This document shows, piece after piece, positions 24,151 through 30,303 of a stretch of DNA of 34,224 nucleotides. The position numbers and the translations under genes are program-made. Under the pieces are notes generated by a model. That model saw only the letters and a list, made by a program, of their open reading frames with translations, had not been told where the DNA came from and searched no databases. Source of the DNA: an uncultured Oscillospiraceae bacterium (GTDB taxonomy: Bacteria > Bacillota > Clostridia > Oscillospirales > Oscillospiraceae); contig CAJUAS010000019.1 of NCBI GenBank assembly GCA_910584395.1, forward strand, positions 1 to 34,224, given 5' to 3'. How positions within the stretch are numbered: the stretch's first letter is position 1; each line of letters starts with the position of its first letter.

Positions 24151-24227
24151 GGCGGCGTAGCTCAGTTGGCTAGAGCACTCGGTTCATACCCGAGTTGTCA
24201 CCGGTTCGAATCCAGTCGCCGCTACCA
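24151..24227 (+). tRNA. tRNA-Met (CAT), elongator type
   Basis: Cloverleaf of 77 nt including encoded CCA. Acceptor GGCGGCG/CGCCGCT (one G-U at the end), anticodon stem CTCGG/CCGAG around loop TTCATAC, anticodon CAT. The anticodon stem lacks the three G-C pairs of initiators, so it is read as elongator Met. The T stem has a C-A mismatch (24202 against 24214). Confidence 0.95.
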
Positions 24228-24275
24228 TACAGATCCCGCCGCGCCTGCGGCGTCTATATTGTCCGCCACCCATAA

Positions 24276-24350
24276 GGCCCGGTGGTCAAGCGGTTAAGAC
24301 TCCGCCCTTTCACGGCGGCAACACGGGTTCGAGTCCCGTCCGGGTCACCA
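24276..24350 (+). tRNA. tRNA-Glu (TTC)
   Basis: 75 nt with encoded CCA. Acceptor GGCCCGG/CCGGGTC, anticodon stem CCGCC/GGCGG around CTTTCAC (anticodon TTC), T arm ACGGG-TTCGAGT-CCCGT fully paired. Confidence 0.96.
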
Positions 24351-24359
24351 ATTTCATAT

Positions 24360-24435
24360 GGAGGCTTAGCTCAGCTGGTAGAGCGCTCGCTTCACACGCG
24401 AGAGGTCACAGATTCGAGTTCTGTAGTCTCCACCA
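24360..24435 (+). tRNA. tRNA-Val (CAC)
   Basis: 76 nt with encoded CCA. Acceptor GGAGGCT/AGTCTCC, anticodon stem CTCGC/GCGAG around TTCACAC (anticodon CAC), T arm ACAGA-TTCGAGT-TCTGT. Last gene of the cluster; a terminator begins immediately after the CCA and accessory-type genes follow. Confidence 0.95.
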
Positions 24436-24467
24436 AAAAAGCGTCTGACTTATGTCAGACGCTTTTT
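24436..24467. terminator. Bidirectional terminator after the tRNA cluster
   Basis: Perfect 9-bp stem GCGTCTGAC (24441-24449) / GTCAGACGC (24454-24462), 4-nt loop, T-run on the plus side and A-run on the other. It also serves the convergent 24477-24758 gene. Confidence 0.92.
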
Positions 24468-24476
24468 GTTTTCGTT

Positions 24477-24758
24477 TTATCCTTGTTGGGGGTCAACACC
24501 ATCTGCCGCTATTGCGTCCATCACCCGCCCGCTGGCCCAGAAAATAAATTCCTCCGGCGTTGGGATATCTCCTGCCCGCGGACAGCTTTTCCACAGTTCC
24601 CGTGCCACCGGGTCGTCTTGCGCCGCCTTCATGGATTCCACGATCAGCTCCGTCATGTCTCGCCGTACCTCTATCTCCGTCACCCCATGCTTTTCCGCTA
24701 TTTGCGTGATGATCTTCTCCATAGCCTTTTGCTCTTTTGCTGTTAAACTTCCCGGCAT
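24477..24758 (-). CDS. Small helical protein, possibly related to Spo0A C-terminal-like domain proteins
   Basis: A 93-residue soluble protein, LTAKEQKAMEKIITQIAEKHGVTEIEVRRDM at the N-terminus and CPRAGDIPTPEEFIFWASGR near the C-terminus. It resembles short clostridial proteins often labelled as carrying a Spo0A C-terminal-like domain; the segment IAEKHGVTEIEVRRDMTELI would suit such a helix-turn-helix. That link is from memory and weak. The ATG at 24758 is preceded by AAGTGATT; a GTG at 24767 is possible. It has its own promoter (24793-24821) and shares the terminator of the tRNA cluster. No partner gene is obvious. Confidence 0.7.
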   Translation of the reverse strand: MPGSLTAKEQKAMEKIITQIAEKHGVTEIEVRRDMTELIVESMKAAQDDPVARELWKSCPRAGDIPTPEEFIFWASGRVMDAIAADGVDPQQG

Positions 24759-24792
24759 TTTAATCACTTCGTTCTCTCTGCTTGGGAAAATG

Positions 24793-24821
24793 AGTGTATC
24801 ATATTTTTACTTTGGGGTCAA
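24793..24821 (-). promoter_or_regulatory. Promoter of the 24477-24758 gene
   Basis: Minus strand: -35 TTGACC (24816-24821), 17-bp spacer, -10 TACACT (24793-24798), about 35 nt before the start codon. It diverges from the XRE gene at 24877. Confidence 0.6.
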
Positions 24822-24876
24822 GTGGCCTCATACATTTTGTGCTGCCTTGCTATGATAACCGCAAAGAGGTGATATC

Positions 24877-25107
24877 ATGGTAACGGCAGAGGTCGTAGCA
24901 CGGGTAATCCGAGAGCAGCGCAAAAGCAAGAACCTTTCGCAAGAGGTATTCAGCGGACTTGCGGGACTGGATCGAACGCATTACAGCAAGATTGAGCGCG
25001 GCTTGCGTACCCCCAGCATCGACACACTGTTTAAGATTGCCGCCGCGTTGGATATCCCGCCTCATCAACTTGTGATAGAGATCGAACGTGCCGTTGCAAA
25101 AGAGTAA
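24877..25107 (+). CDS. XRE-family helix-turn-helix regulator
   Basis: A 76-residue Cro/C1-type DNA-binding protein. The HTH_3 pattern is complete: VIREQRKSKNLSQEVFSGLA, then GLDRTHYSKIERGLRTPSID and TLFKIAAALDIPPHQLV. Start ATG at 24877 follows GAGGTGAT at 3-5 nt spacing. The 109-bp upstream gap is shared with the divergent 24477-24758 gene, whose promoter lies in it, so this protein could regulate itself and that neighbour. A ribbon-helix-helix gene follows 81 nt downstream in the same direction. Base composition is more AT-rich than the core genes nearby. Confidence 0.92.
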   Translation: MVTAEVVARVIREQRKSKNLSQEVFSGLAGLDRTHYSKIERGLRTPSIDTLFKIAAALDIPPHQLVIEIERAVAKE

Positions 25108-25188
25108 GGTTTCATCGCGCCGTTTACCTCCCTGCAAAGATGGTTTAATTTGCTTGGATTTTTGAAATATGTATACGAGGTGATGAAA

Positions 25189-25362
25189 ATGGCCGAAGTC
25201 GTAATGGTAAACCGCGTGCGGTTTACCTCCTCACTACAGAAGGAGCTTATGCCCCAGTTGGACAAGCTCTCCGAAGAAACACGCATCCCAAAATCCCGGC
25301 TTATCGACGAAGCCATTGAAGATTTGTTGAAGAAATACGAAAAAAGAAGGTCTCTCTGGTGA
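25189..25362 (+). CDS. Ribbon-helix-helix (CopG-type) DNA-binding protein
   Basis: A 57-residue protein. The fold is read from an N-terminal beta strand VNRVRFTSSLQ, helix A MPQLDKLSEETR, turn IPKSR and helix B LIDEAIEDLLKKYEK. The ATG at 25189 is used because GAGG lies 8 nt upstream; the in-frame ATG at 25183 overlaps that site and one at 25150 lacks one. It may be an antitoxin-like or plasmid/ICE-type repressor, but no toxin gene is adjacent. The stop codon lies inside the terminator hairpin that follows. Confidence 0.82.
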   Translation: MAEVVMVNRVRFTSSLQKELMPQLDKLSEETRIPKSRLIDEAIEDLLKKYEKRRSLW

Positions 25363-25375
25363 GAGACCTTCTTTT
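25342..25375. terminator. Bidirectional terminator overlapping the end of the RHH gene
   Basis: GGTCTCTC (25349-25356) / GAGAGACC (25361-25368) with a TGGT loop, extended by AAAAGAA/TTCTTTT. It lies between the convergent RHH and coiled-coil genes. Confidence 0.88.
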
Positions 25376-25398
25376 GCGTCTGTGTCCTTTTTTGCCCT

Positions 25399-26379
25399 TT
25401 ACTTTTTGTATTTCTCGAAGTGCTCTTCCAGCATTTCGTTTTGCTTTTTGGCCGCCTTGGAAAGGTTGTGCCGCTGGGCAATGGCCGCAACATTGGCCGC
25501 ATTTTGGCTGCGGCGGGTCTTGACCAGTTCCTCGTTGCCCTCCTCCACCGCTTCATAGACCGCCCGGAATCCGCTCTCCATAGAGACTTGCATATCCTGC
25601 ACGGCTTCCCGCACCATCAGTCCGGAGCGTTCCGTGGCGATCCTCTGCCGATCCCGATCCAAAAGCTCCGTGGCATAGCGGATGTCGTGGTCGGAAGTCC
25701 GCATATCGTCATAGAGCCAGCGCAAGATCCAAAGCTCCCGATAGGTCAGGGAGATCAGCTTTGTCGTGTCATAAAGCTCCTCTAATATTCCTTCGTTGGC
25801 GTCCAAATCCGCCGCCATGATGGCGATCTTTTCGGCGTGGGTCTGCTCCCACTTGGCCAGCTCTTTTTCATAGGCGGGCAGCTCCACGGTGTTGTACCGT
25901 TCCAGCTCGGTCTTGTACTGCGTGTCCAGCGCCGTCTGCCGCTTGGCGGTCTCCTGCCGCGCCCGCTCCTGCGCCTGCGCCGCAGCCTGTTCCGCCTTTG
26001 CCACTTCCTTTTGGTATTCCGCCGACTGCGCCAGCTCCATGTTGCGCCTGCGGCACTCCTTGGTAAATTGATAATACACATATACCAATACCGGGAAAAA
26101 CAACACGCCAGTCATGGTAAGGGCTATGTATAAGATCTTTTGAGACACGGGAAGCTCCTTCAAAAACTGCATGAGCTTCAGATCTGTCTTTGGCGGAGCG
26201 GGAAGCTGGGCGTTGACCTGCGGCAGGGCCAGCACTTGGCGGGTCGGTGGCACGGGACGCGCCTGAAAGCGTTCCCGCTTCAATTTTTCCAGCTCCTGCG
26301 TCTCGATCTGAATGACGGTCTGTAGCGTCATCGCATCCCGCACGATGCCGACCTGTTCCTCTTGGGAATAGTTGCTCAT
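25399..26379 (-). CDS. Unrecognised membrane-anchored coiled-coil protein
   Basis: A 326-residue protein of unknown function. Layout: N-terminal helix with predicted coiled coil (about 5-38), a Pro-rich linker (42-64), one membrane segment at about 82-105 (ILYIALTMTGVLFFPVLVYV), a long Ala/Glu/Gln/Arg-rich coiled coil (110-200), then a more specific C-terminal region with YRELWILRWLYDDMRTSDHD and REAVQDMQVSMESGFRAVYE. No signal peptide or enzyme motif is seen. The conserved-looking aromatic YRELW block suggests a real domain. Start ATG 26379 follows AGGAGG at 7 nt. It is transcribed away from an RHH gene across an iterated repeat and shares the island's lower GC at its 5' end. Confidence 0.85.
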   Translation of the reverse strand: MSNYSQEEQVGIVRDAMTLQTVIQIETQELEKLKRERFQARPVPPTRQVLALPQVNAQLPAPPKTDLKLMQFLKELPVSQKILYIALTMTGVLFFPVLVYVYYQFTKECRRRNMELAQSAEYQKEVAKAEQAAAQAQERARQETAKRQTALDTQYKTELERYNTVELPAYEKELAKWEQTHAEKIAIMAADLDANEGILEELYDTTKLISLTYRELWILRWLYDDMRTSDHDIRYATELLDRDRQRIATERSGLMVREAVQDMQVSMESGFRAVYEAVEEGNEELVKTRRSQNAANVAAIAQRHNLSKAAKKQNEMLEEHFEKYKK

Positions 26380-26403
26380 ATCTCTTTCCTCCTACTATAT
26401 TTT

Positions 26404-26439
26404 TAGCTAACATAATAGCTAACATATAATTTAACATAT
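26404..26439. promoter_or_regulatory. Three-copy 12-bp tandem repeat, candidate RHH operator
   Basis: Units at 26404 (TAGCTAACATAA), 26416 (TAGCTAACATAT) and 26428 (AATTTAACATAT): two identical over 11 of 12 bp and a third degenerate, in strict 12-bp register. They sit between the divergent coiled-coil and RHH genes and cover the proposed -10 of the former. Closely spaced direct repeats are the usual target of ribbon-helix-helix repressors; binding by the adjacent RHH protein is inference. Confidence 0.7.
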
Positions 26440-26456
26440 TGTCTTTCGGTTGTAAA
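26428..26456 (-). promoter_or_regulatory. Possible promoter of the coiled-coil gene
   Basis: Minus strand: -35 TTTACA (26451-26456), 17-bp spacer, -10 TAAATT (26428-26433). The -10 lies in repeat unit 3, so a bound repressor would block it. The motifs are imperfect. Confidence 0.45.
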
Positions 26457-26484
26457 GCATAAAATCATGTTAAGGAGTGATTTT

Positions 26485-26679
26485 ATGAGTGAGCATGAAC
26501 TGGTGATCCATCCCAAGCGGGCTAAAGGGGAGGATGGCTACCGCATTTTTTCCATCCGGGTCAAAGAGGAGCTTTTGGAGCGGATCAACGACATCGCGCT
26601 CCAGACAGGATACAGCCGAAACGAATTGATCGGCCGGTTTTTGGAATTTGCCGTTGCCCACTGCACCATTGCCAATTAA
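26485..26679 (+). CDS. Ribbon-helix-helix (CopG-type) DNA-binding protein
   Basis: A 64-residue protein. Strand YRIFSIRVKEE (about 24-34) leads into helix A LLERINDIALQTG, the turn YSRNE and helix B LIGRFLEFAVAH, a standard RHH pattern with a basic N-terminal arm (HPKRAKGED). The ATG at 26485 is preceded by AAGGAG about 8 nt upstream; an ATG at 26467 in the same frame has none. It is divergent from the coiled-coil gene and the 12-bp repeats lie directly upstream, suggesting it represses both itself and that gene. Confidence 0.85.
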   Translation: MSEHELVIHPKRAKGEDGYRIFSIRVKEELLERINDIALQTGYSRNELIGRFLEFAVAHCTIAN

Positions 26680-26681
26680 AA

Positions 26682-26719
26682 AGAGAAGGGCAGCACCTCC
26701 GGTGTTGCCCTTCTCTTTT
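26682..26719. terminator. Bidirectional terminator between the RHH gene and pta
   Basis: 16-bp stem AGAGAAGGGCAGCACC (26682-26697) / GGTGTTGCCCTTCTCT (26701-26716) with one G-U pair, 3-nt loop and T-runs on both strands. It ends the RHH transcript and the pta transcript. Confidence 0.92.
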
Positions 26720-26736
26720 GCGAAAACCGTTTTCTT

Positions 26737-27714
26737 TTACGCCAGCGCGGCGGTGATGATAGCCATGGAGTAGACCTCCAGCGCGTTGCAGCCGCGGGAG
26801 AGATCGTTGATAGGGGCGTTGAGGCCCAGCAGGATCGGGCCGTAGGCGTCGAACTTGCCCAGACGCTGGGCGATCTTATAGCCGATGTTGCCCGCGTTGA
26901 TGTCGGGGAAGATGAAGGTGTTGGCGTGGCCGGCGACGGCGGAGCCTTTGCACTTGGTCTGGGCCACGCGGGGGGAGACGGCGGCGTCGAACTGCAGCTC
27001 GCCGTCCACGGGCAGGCCGGGGGCGCGCTCCCGGGTCAGCTCCATGGCCCGGCGCATCTTATCCACGTCCTCGCCCTTGCCCGAGCCGAGGGTGGAATAG
27101 CTCAAAAAGGCCACCTTGGGGTCGATCCCAAAGATCTTGCCGCACTCGGCCACCTCCACAGCGATCTCGCTCAGCTCCTCGGCGGTGGGCTTGATGTTGA
27201 TGGCGCAGTCGCCCATGGCCAGCACCTCATTCTCGCCGGTGGCGGAGGGGCGCACCAGAATGAAGCAGGAGGAAACAATGGAGTGGCCGGGCTTGGTCTT
27301 AATGATCTGAAGGGCGGGACGGACGGTGTCGGCGGTGGAGTAGGTCGCGCCGCCCAGCAGGGCGTCCGCCTTCCCCATCTTCACCATCATCGTGCCGAAG
27401 TAGTTGCCCTGAGAAAGGATCTTGCGGGCCTCCTCCGGGGTCATTCCCTTGCTCTTGCGAAGCTCACAGAAGATCTCCACCATCTCGTCCATATAGGCGC
27501 TGTTGTTGGGGTCTTCGATCTCCGCGCCCCGGATGTTATAGCCCGCGTCCTCGGCGGCCTTCTGCACTTCCTCGGGATCGCCGATGAGGACGGGCTTGAG
27601 GAACGTGCCCGCCAGCAGGCGGGAGGCCGCCTCCAAAATGCGGGGGTCTGCGCCCTCGGTGAACACGATGCGCTTGGGATTCTTCTTCAGATACTCAATG
27701 AGCTGCTGGAACAT
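26737..27714 (-). CDS. pta: Phosphate acetyltransferase
   Basis: Converts acetyl-CoA and phosphate to acetyl phosphate and CoA, the first step of acetate fermentation with acetate kinase (not in the window). The 325 residues match the short PTA form. Motifs: KRIVFTEGADPRILEAA at the N-terminus, PVLIGDPEEV, GKADALLGGATYSTADTVRPALQII, FLSYSTLGSGKGEDVDK and the C-terminal ANTFIFPDINAGNIGYKIAQR, which is the PTA signature. ATG 27714 has GGAGACG upstream. It lies 39 nt after a response regulator in the same direction without terminator or clear promoter, so it may be the last gene of a long transcript. Confidence 0.96.
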   Translation of the reverse strand: MFQQLIEYLKKNPKRIVFTEGADPRILEAASRLLAGTFLKPVLIGDPEEVQKAAEDAGYNIRGAEIEDPNNSAYMDEMVEIFCELRKSKGMTPEEARKILSQGNYFGTMMVKMGKADALLGGATYSTADTVRPALQIIKTKPGHSIVSSCFILVRPSATGENEVLAMGDCAINIKPTAEELSEIAVEVAECGKIFGIDPKVAFLSYSTLGSGKGEDVDKMRRAMELTRERAPGLPVDGELQFDAAVSPRVAQTKCKGSAVAGHANTFIFPDINAGNIGYKIAQRLGKFDAYGPILLGLNAPINDLSRGCNALEVYSMAIITAALA

Positions 27715-27753
27715 TTTGAACGTCTCCTTTTCAACATAATCTTCTTTATCTCG

Positions 27754-28452
27754 TCAGCCGATGCGGTAGCCTACGCCCCACACGGTCTTAATGAGCCTGC
27801 CCTCGCCCCGGTCGGTATCCCCCAGCTTTTCCCGGATGCGGCGGATGTGAACCATCACGGTGTTGTTGCGGTCCAGATATTTTTCTCCCCACACCTGCTC
27901 AAAGAGCTGCTCAGCGGAGATGACCTGCCCCTTGTGGATGCACAGCGTCCACAAAATGTCGAACTCCGTGGGAGTCAGGGACACCTCCTGCTCGTAGAGC
28001 CAGCAGCGGTGCGTGCCCTTGTTCATGGTCAGCCCCGCCACGTCCACCTCGTCGGCGCTCTTCTGCTCCCCGGCGTTGTAACGGGTATACCGCCGCAGCT
28101 GGGCTTTTACCCGCGCCACCAATTCCAACGGATTAAACGGCTTTGTCAGGTAGTCGTCCGCGCCGATGGTCAGGCCGTTGATCTTGTCCATGTCTCCGGT
28201 TTTGGCGGTGAGCATGAGGATGGGGAAGGGGTACTGCTCCCGCAGGCGGGCGCAGAGGGTGAACCCGGAGAGGTCGGGGAGCATCACGTCCAGCACCGCC
28301 AGATCGAAGCTCTCCCGGGCGGCGGCCTCCAGCGCTTCCCCGGCGGTGAGGCACTTGGTGACGGCGTAGCCCTCGCTGGCGAGGTACACCCCCACCAGAT
28401 CGGCGATCTCCGGCTCGTCGTCTACCACCAAAATGTGCGGCTGCTTGTCCAT
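27754..28452 (-). CDS. VanR-like OmpR-family response regulator (orphan)
   Basis: Two-component regulator, 232 residues. Receiver domain 1-120: acidic pair in ILVVDDEPEIADLV, phosphoacceptor Asp55 in LAVLDVMLPDLSG, MLTAK, and the conserved Lys in ADDYLTKPFNPLELVARVKAQL. OmpR-type winged helix in the C-terminal 95 residues: LTPTEFDILWTLCIHKGQVI, VMVHIRRIREKL and LIKTVWGVGYRIG. The overall pattern is close to VanR regulators of glycopeptide-resistance clusters, but no histidine kinase or van gene is present. ATG 28452 follows the psuG stop with one base between, so it is coupled to psuG; the longer frame starting at 28509 lies within psuG. Confidence 0.93.
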   Translation of the reverse strand: MDKQPHILVVDDEPEIADLVGVYLASEGYAVTKCLTAGEALEAAARESFDLAVLDVMLPDLSGFTLCARLREQYPFPILMLTAKTGDMDKINGLTIGADDYLTKPFNPLELVARVKAQLRRYTRYNAGEQKSADEVDVAGLTMNKGTHRCWLYEQEVSLTPTEFDILWTLCIHKGQVISAEQLFEQVWGEKYLDRNNTVMVHIRRIREKLGDTDRGEGRLIKTVWGVGYRIG

Positions 28453-28453
28453 A

Positions 28454-29368
28454 TCACTTGGCCAGACACGCCGCCGTTTTCGCGGCCAGCGCGGCGTTGT
28501 TGAACACAAGCTGGATGTTGGAGCTGAGGCTGTCGCCGCCGGTCAGCTCCTTTACCTTGGCCAGCAAAAACGGCGTGGTGGCCTTGCCGTGGATGCCGTT
28601 CGCCTCCGCCTGACGCAGGGCCTCGCCGATGGCGGCGTTGATGACGGCAGGGTCCATGGAATACTCCTCCGGGATGGGGTTGGTCACCAGCATCCCACCG
28701 CCCAACCCCAGCTCCTGCTGGGTCTTAAAAGCCGCGGCCAGCTCTTCGGGAGAGTCCATGCGGTAGTCTACCCCAAAGCCCGACTTTCGGGTGTAAAAGG
28801 CGGGCAGCTCCTCCGTGCCGTAGCCGATGACGGGCACGCCGTGGGTCTCCAGATACTCCAGCGTCAGCCCCAGATCCAAAATGGACTTTGCCCCGGCGCA
28901 CACCACCATCACCGGCGTGTGGGCCAGCTCCTCCAAGTCGGCGGAGATGTCCATGGTGGTCTCCGCCCCCCGGTGGACGCCGCCGATGCCCCCGGTGGCA
29001 AAGATGGAAATGCCCGCCATGTGGGCGATGATCATGGTGGTGGTGACGGTGGTCGCCCCGTCCGCGCCCCGGGCGCAGAGGACGGCCAGATCCCGGCGGC
29101 TGGCCTTGGTCACCTCCTGTCCCTTTTTGCCCAGATACTCGATCTCGTCCTTGGTGCAGCCTGCCTTCAGCTTGCCGCCGATGATGGCGATGGTGGCGGG
29201 CGTCGCCCCGTTTTGCCGGATGATGTCCTCCACCGCCAGCGCGGTCTCCACGTTCTGGGGATAGGGCATCCCGTGGGAGATGATGGTGGACTCCAGCGCC
29301 ACCACCGGCTTGCCCGCGTCCAGCGCGGCCTTCACCTCTGGGGAGATGTCCAGATATTGCTTCAACAT
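28454..29368 (-). CDS. psuG: Pseudouridine-5'-phosphate glycosidase
   Basis: Splits pseudouridine 5'-phosphate into uracil and ribose 5-phosphate (reversible C-C glycosidase, Mn2+-dependent). The 304 residues are typical. Family motifs: VALESTIISHGMPYPQN near residue 22, ATIAIIGGKLKAG, GATTVTTTMIIAHMAGI, FATGGIGGVHRGAE, VVCAGAKSILDLGLTLEYLET and GGGMLVTNPIPEE. AAGGAGG lies about 8 nt before the ATG at 29368. The gene overlaps psuK by 7 nt; together they make a complete pseudouridine catabolic pair. No pseudouridine transporter was recognised in the window. Confidence 0.96.
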   Translation of the reverse strand: MLKQYLDISPEVKAALDAGKPVVALESTIISHGMPYPQNVETALAVEDIIRQNGATPATIAIIGGKLKAGCTKDEIEYLGKKGQEVTKASRRDLAVLCARGADGATTVTTTMIIAHMAGISIFATGGIGGVHRGAETTMDISADLEELAHTPVMVVCAGAKSILDLGLTLEYLETHGVPVIGYGTEELPAFYTRKSGFGVDYRMDSPEELAAAFKTQQELGLGGGMLVTNPIPEEYSMDPAVINAAIGEALRQAEANGIHGKATTPFLLAKVKELTGGDSLSSNIQLVFNNAALAAKTAACLAK

Positions 29369-30303
29369 AACGCTTCCTCCTTATGTCCTTCGATCCGCTC
29401 GCACACCGTCTTGGCGTTCAGAGCCGGGTTGATGGTCTCCGCCCCCGCAAGGGCGATGGACGCCGCCGCAAGCCCTGCCTTGGCCGCGCGTTCCAGCCCC
29501 TCGCCCCGGCAGTAGCTCCAAGCCAGCGCGGCCATAAACGCGTCGCCGCAGCCGGTGGCGTTTTTCATCTCGCCGGGGTAGATGGGGAGGTGGAGCAGCC
29601 CCTCCTCCCGGCCGGCGGCCAGAACGCCGTCGCTGCCCAGAGAGATGAACACCCGCTGCAAGCCCGTCTCCAGCAGCTTGCCCGCCGCCACCTGAAGGGT
29701 CAGCTCGTCCACGATGTTGACGCCGCTCAAAAATGCCGCCTCCATGCGGTTGGGCTTGAGGGTGTGGAGCTTGCCCAGCACCGCCTTGGCCTTTTCCGCC
29801 TTGGCGGTGGAGACCGTGTCCAAAAACACCGGGGCGGCGGAGCGTTCCGCGATAAATTCCACGCTCTCGGCGGGGATGTTGGTGTCGCACACGACCAACT
29901 CGGCGCCGTTCAACACCTTTAGTTTACTCTCTAAAAACGCCGGGGTCAAGTGGCGGTAGATCTCCATGTCGCTCACTGCCATTTCCATCTCTCCCTGATG
30001 GTCGGTGAGGAACAAATAAGTAGAGGTCGCTTCGCCGGGCAGGCGCAGGGCATGGGAGAGGTCAATGCCCAAGGCCGCGCAGGAGTCGGCGATCTGCCGG
30101 GCGGGCATATCCTCCCCCAGCGCGGTGATGAGGACGGTGGGCAAGCCCAGCAAAGCCATGTTGTGGGCAATGTTGCGGCCCACGCCTCCCAGACTCATCC
30201 GCACCGTGCCGGGGTTGGAGTCGTGGAGTACCATGGTCTTGTCCGGCGTGCCGCCGATGTCCAGATTCACGCCGCCCACCACCACGGCGTAGCCGTTTTT
30301 CAT
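29362..30303 (-). CDS. psuK: PfkB-family pseudouridine kinase
   Basis: Phosphorylates pseudouridine to its 5'-phosphate for PsuG. 313 residues with the PfkB fold: VVVGGVNLDIGG and SLGGVGRNIAHNMALLG at the N-terminus, VFLDTVSTAKAEK, LKPNRMEAAFLSG, and the C-terminal signature NATGCGDAFMAALAWSY with catalytic Asp. The substrate is assigned from the direct overlap with psuG rather than from specificity residues. Its ATG overlaps the stop of the upstream lipoprotein gene (ATGA). Confidence 0.92.
   Translation of the reverse strand: MKNGYAVVVGGVNLDIGGTPDKTMVLHDSNPGTVRMSLGGVGRNIAHNMALLGLPTVLITALGEDMPARQIADSCAALGIDLSHALRLPGEATSTYLFLTDHQGEMEMAVSDMEIYRHLTPAFLESKLKVLNGAELVVCDTNIPAESVEFIAERSAAPVFLDTVSTAKAEKAKAVLGKLHTLKPNRMEAAFLSGVNIVDELTLQVAAGKLLETGLQRVFISLGSDGVLAAGREEGLLHLPIYPGEMKNATGCGDAFMAALAWSYCRGEGLERAAKAGLAAASIALAGAETINPALNAKTVCERIEGHKEEALC

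Noticed and set aside
24877..25362. XRE plus RHH genes as a toxin-antitoxin module
   Set aside because: Both are DNA-binding proteins; no toxin-like fold (RelE, PIN, HipA, MazF) is encoded beside them.
27754..28452. Glycopeptide-resistance (van) cluster suggested by the VanR-like regulator
   Set aside because: No VanS, ligase, VanH or VanX gene is in the window; neighbours are psuG and pta.
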